A stretch of DNA of 5,331 nt, from the NCBI GenBank assembly GCA_003232155.1, contig QILY01000148.1, positions 1 to 5,331 on the forward strand, written 5' to 3'. Shown here piece after piece: positions 3,956 through 5,331 of this stretch (positions are counted from its first letter, which is position 1; each line of letters begins with the position of its first letter). The position numbers were made by a program, and so were the translations under genes. Below the pieces are notes generated by a model, which was not told the DNA's origin, did not search any database, and saw nothing but the letters and a program-made list of their open reading frames with translations. This DNA comes from Maribacter sp. Its GTDB lineage: Bacteria; Bacteroidota; Bacteroidia; Flavobacteriales; Flavobacteriaceae.

Positions 3956-5331
3956 ATGGGCATATTGGATTCTAAAATTCCAGCTGGGCCATTGGCCGAT
4001 AAGTGGACCAATCATAAAAATCATATTGACCTTGTAAACCCTGCAAATAAGCGTAATATTGATATTATAGTTGTAGGAACTGGGCTAGCGGGTGGTGCAG
4101 CAGCAGCTACTTTAGCTGAATTGGGCTACAACGTAAAAACATTCTGCTATCAAGATTCCCCACGTCGTGCGCATTCTATTGCGGCACAAGGAGGTATCAA
4201 CGCAGCAAAAAATTATCAAGGTGATGGTGATAGTAACTATCGTCTTTTCTACGATACCGTAAAAGGTGGGGATTATCGTTCACGTGAAGCTAATGTATAT
4301 CGTTTAGCAGAAGTATCTGCAAATATTATTGACCAATGTGTAGCACAAGGAGTTCCTTTTGCCCGTGAATACGGGGGTTTGTTAGATAACCGTTCTTTTG
4401 GTGGGGTATTGGTTTCTAGAACTTTTTATGCAAAAGGGCAAACCGGACAACAGTTATTGTTAGGTGCCTATTCAGCTATGAACCGACAAATAAACCGAGG
4501 GAAAATCAAATCGTATACCCGCCATGAAATGATGGATTTGGTAAAAGTTGATGGAAAAGCCCGAGGAATAATCGCTCGAAATTTAGTAACAGGAGAAATT
4601 GAAAGACATTCTGGTCACGCGGTAGTTTTAGCAACCGGTGGTTACGGAAATGTATTTTTCCTTTCTACTAATGCCATGGGGAGTAATGTAATGGCGGCAT
4701 GGCGTGCACACCGTAAGGGTGCTCATTTTGCCAATCCATGCTATACACAAATACATCCTACCTGTATTCCCGTATCTGGAGATCATCAATCAAAACTGAC
4801 TTTGATGTCAGAATCATTGCGTAATGATGGTCGTATTTGGGTGCCTGCCAGAAAAGAGGATGCTATTGCAATTCGCGAAGGAAAATTAAAACCCATACAA
4901 TTAAAAGAAGAAGATAGAGATTACTATTTAGAAAGAAGATATCCTGCTTTTGGTAACTTAGTACCAAGAGATGTAGCCTCAAGAGCGGCAAAAGAAAGAT
5001 GTGATGCCGGCTTCGGAGTTAATAAAACAGGAGAAGCTGTCTATTTAGATTTTGCAGCGGCTATTCAACGCTACGGAAAAGAAAAAGTATTGACTTCAGG
5101 AATGAAAGATGCGGATCAAAATACAATTACATCTTTAGGAAAAGAAGTTATTGAAGCCAAATACGGAAATCTCTTTCAGATGTATGAGAAGATTGTTGAT
5201 GAAAACCCGTATGAAACACCTATGATGATTTACCCTGCGGTGCATTATACTATGGGCGGACTTTGGGTGGATTATAATTTACAGACTTCTATTGAAGGTT
5301 GTTATGCTGCCGGTGAAGCTAATTTCAGTGA
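3956..5331 (+). CDS. sdhA: Succinate dehydrogenase/fumarate reductase flavoprotein subunit, 3' end outside window
   Basis: This catalytic subunit of complex II interconverts succinate and fumarate using covalently bound FAD, on the cytoplasmic side of the membrane. The visible 458 residues include the dinucleotide-binding motif IIVVGTGLAGGAA (38-50), RAHSIAAQGGIN (71-82) whose His73 is the expected FAD attachment residue, ATGGYGNVF (226-234), QIHPT (265-269), SESLRNDG (285-292), NLVPRDVASRA (334-344) with Arg338 as the expected catalytic proton-shuttle arginine, and PAVHYTMGGLWVD (427-439) with substrate-binding His430. All key residues are present. The reading frame is uninterrupted and leaves the window in AAGEANFS, so roughly 200 residues of a family length near 660-670 are missing. 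The N-terminal leader before the Rossmann motif (about 37 residues) is typical of the Bacteroidetes/Wolinella-type enzyme. ATG 3956 follows the sdhC stop by 3 bases with no clear Shine-Dalgarno sequence, so translation is likely coupled. sdhB should follow. Confidence 0.96.
   Translation, partial: MGILDSKIPAGPLADKWTNHKNHIDLVNPANKRNIDIIVVGTGLAGGAAAATLAELGYNVKTFCYQDSPRRAHSIAAQGGINAAKNYQGDGDSNYRLFYDTVKGGDYRSREANVYRLAEVSANIIDQCVAQGVPFAREYGGLLDNRSFGGVLVSRTFYAKGQTGQQLLLGAYSAMNRQINRGKIKSYTRHEMMDLVKVDGKARGIIARNLVTGEIERHSGHAVVLATGGYGNVFFLSTNAMGSNVMAAWRAHRKGAHFANPCYTQIHPTCIPVSGDHQSKLTLMSESLRNDGRIWVPARKEDAIAIREGKLKPIQLKEEDRDYYLERRYPAFGNLVPRDVASRAAKERCDAGFGVNKTGEAVYLDFAAAIQRYGKEKVLTSGMKDADQNTITSLGKEVIEAKYGNLFQMYEKIVDENPYETPMMIYPAVHYTMGGLWVDYNLQTSIEGCYAAGEANFS

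Overview
The window looks like chromosomal DNA of a marine-type Bacteroidetes bacterium, most likely Flavobacteriaceae. The evidence is a Bacteroidetes-style succinate dehydrogenase locus (a five-helix di-heme cytochrome b followed by the flavoprotein), a -7 box of the TAnnTTTG type in front of it, weak or absent Shine-Dalgarno sequences, and lipoprotein-type N-termini. This assignment is inferred from gene content, not from a database search.

Layout, all on the + strand. (1) 1-812 is the 3' end of a kelch-like beta-propeller gene that enters from the left. (2) About 870-1730 is a debris zone. It holds a short lipoprotein-like N-terminal remnant (872-973), an IS200-type element of roughly 0.5 kb with a single tnpA gene and a hairpin at each end (about 981-1493), an orphan coding-like fragment (1490-1627), and an orphan signal-peptide-like segment that stops at once (1628-1696). 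The transposase keeps its nucleophile Tyr122 and Gln126, but its HUH motif reads His-Val-Arg and a conserved stretch of about 7-8 residues is missing, so the copy is probably dead. (3) 1735-2269 is a small secreted-type protein gene, possibly NTR/TIMP-like, broken by a single-base frameshift near 2011-2027. (4) 2256-2810 encodes an unrecognised lipoprotein whose start overlaps the end of the broken gene, and 2831-3214 encodes a DUF7079-like protein. (5) 3233-5331 is the start of the sdh operon: a good Bacteroidetes promoter, sdhC (3284-3952), then sdhA, which runs off the right edge. The sdhB iron-sulfur subunit is expected just downstream.

How the parts work together: only sdhC-sdhA form a clear functional unit. 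They encode the membrane anchor and catalytic flavoprotein of respiratory complex II (succinate:menaquinone oxidoreductase or fumarate reductase). The 1735-2269 and 2256-2810 reading frames look like a translationally linked pair whose first member has decayed. Base composition falls sharply in the middle: my hand counts of single 60-base lines give 31/60 G+C at 61-120, 32/60 at 1501-1560, 12/60 at 2341-2400 and 29/60 at 4141-4200. The genes between the IS and sdh therefore look like an AT-rich accessory block beside a core metabolic operon. I do not see a convincing new defence, toxin or RNA system here. The most informative signals are the decay of the IS element and of the genes around it.
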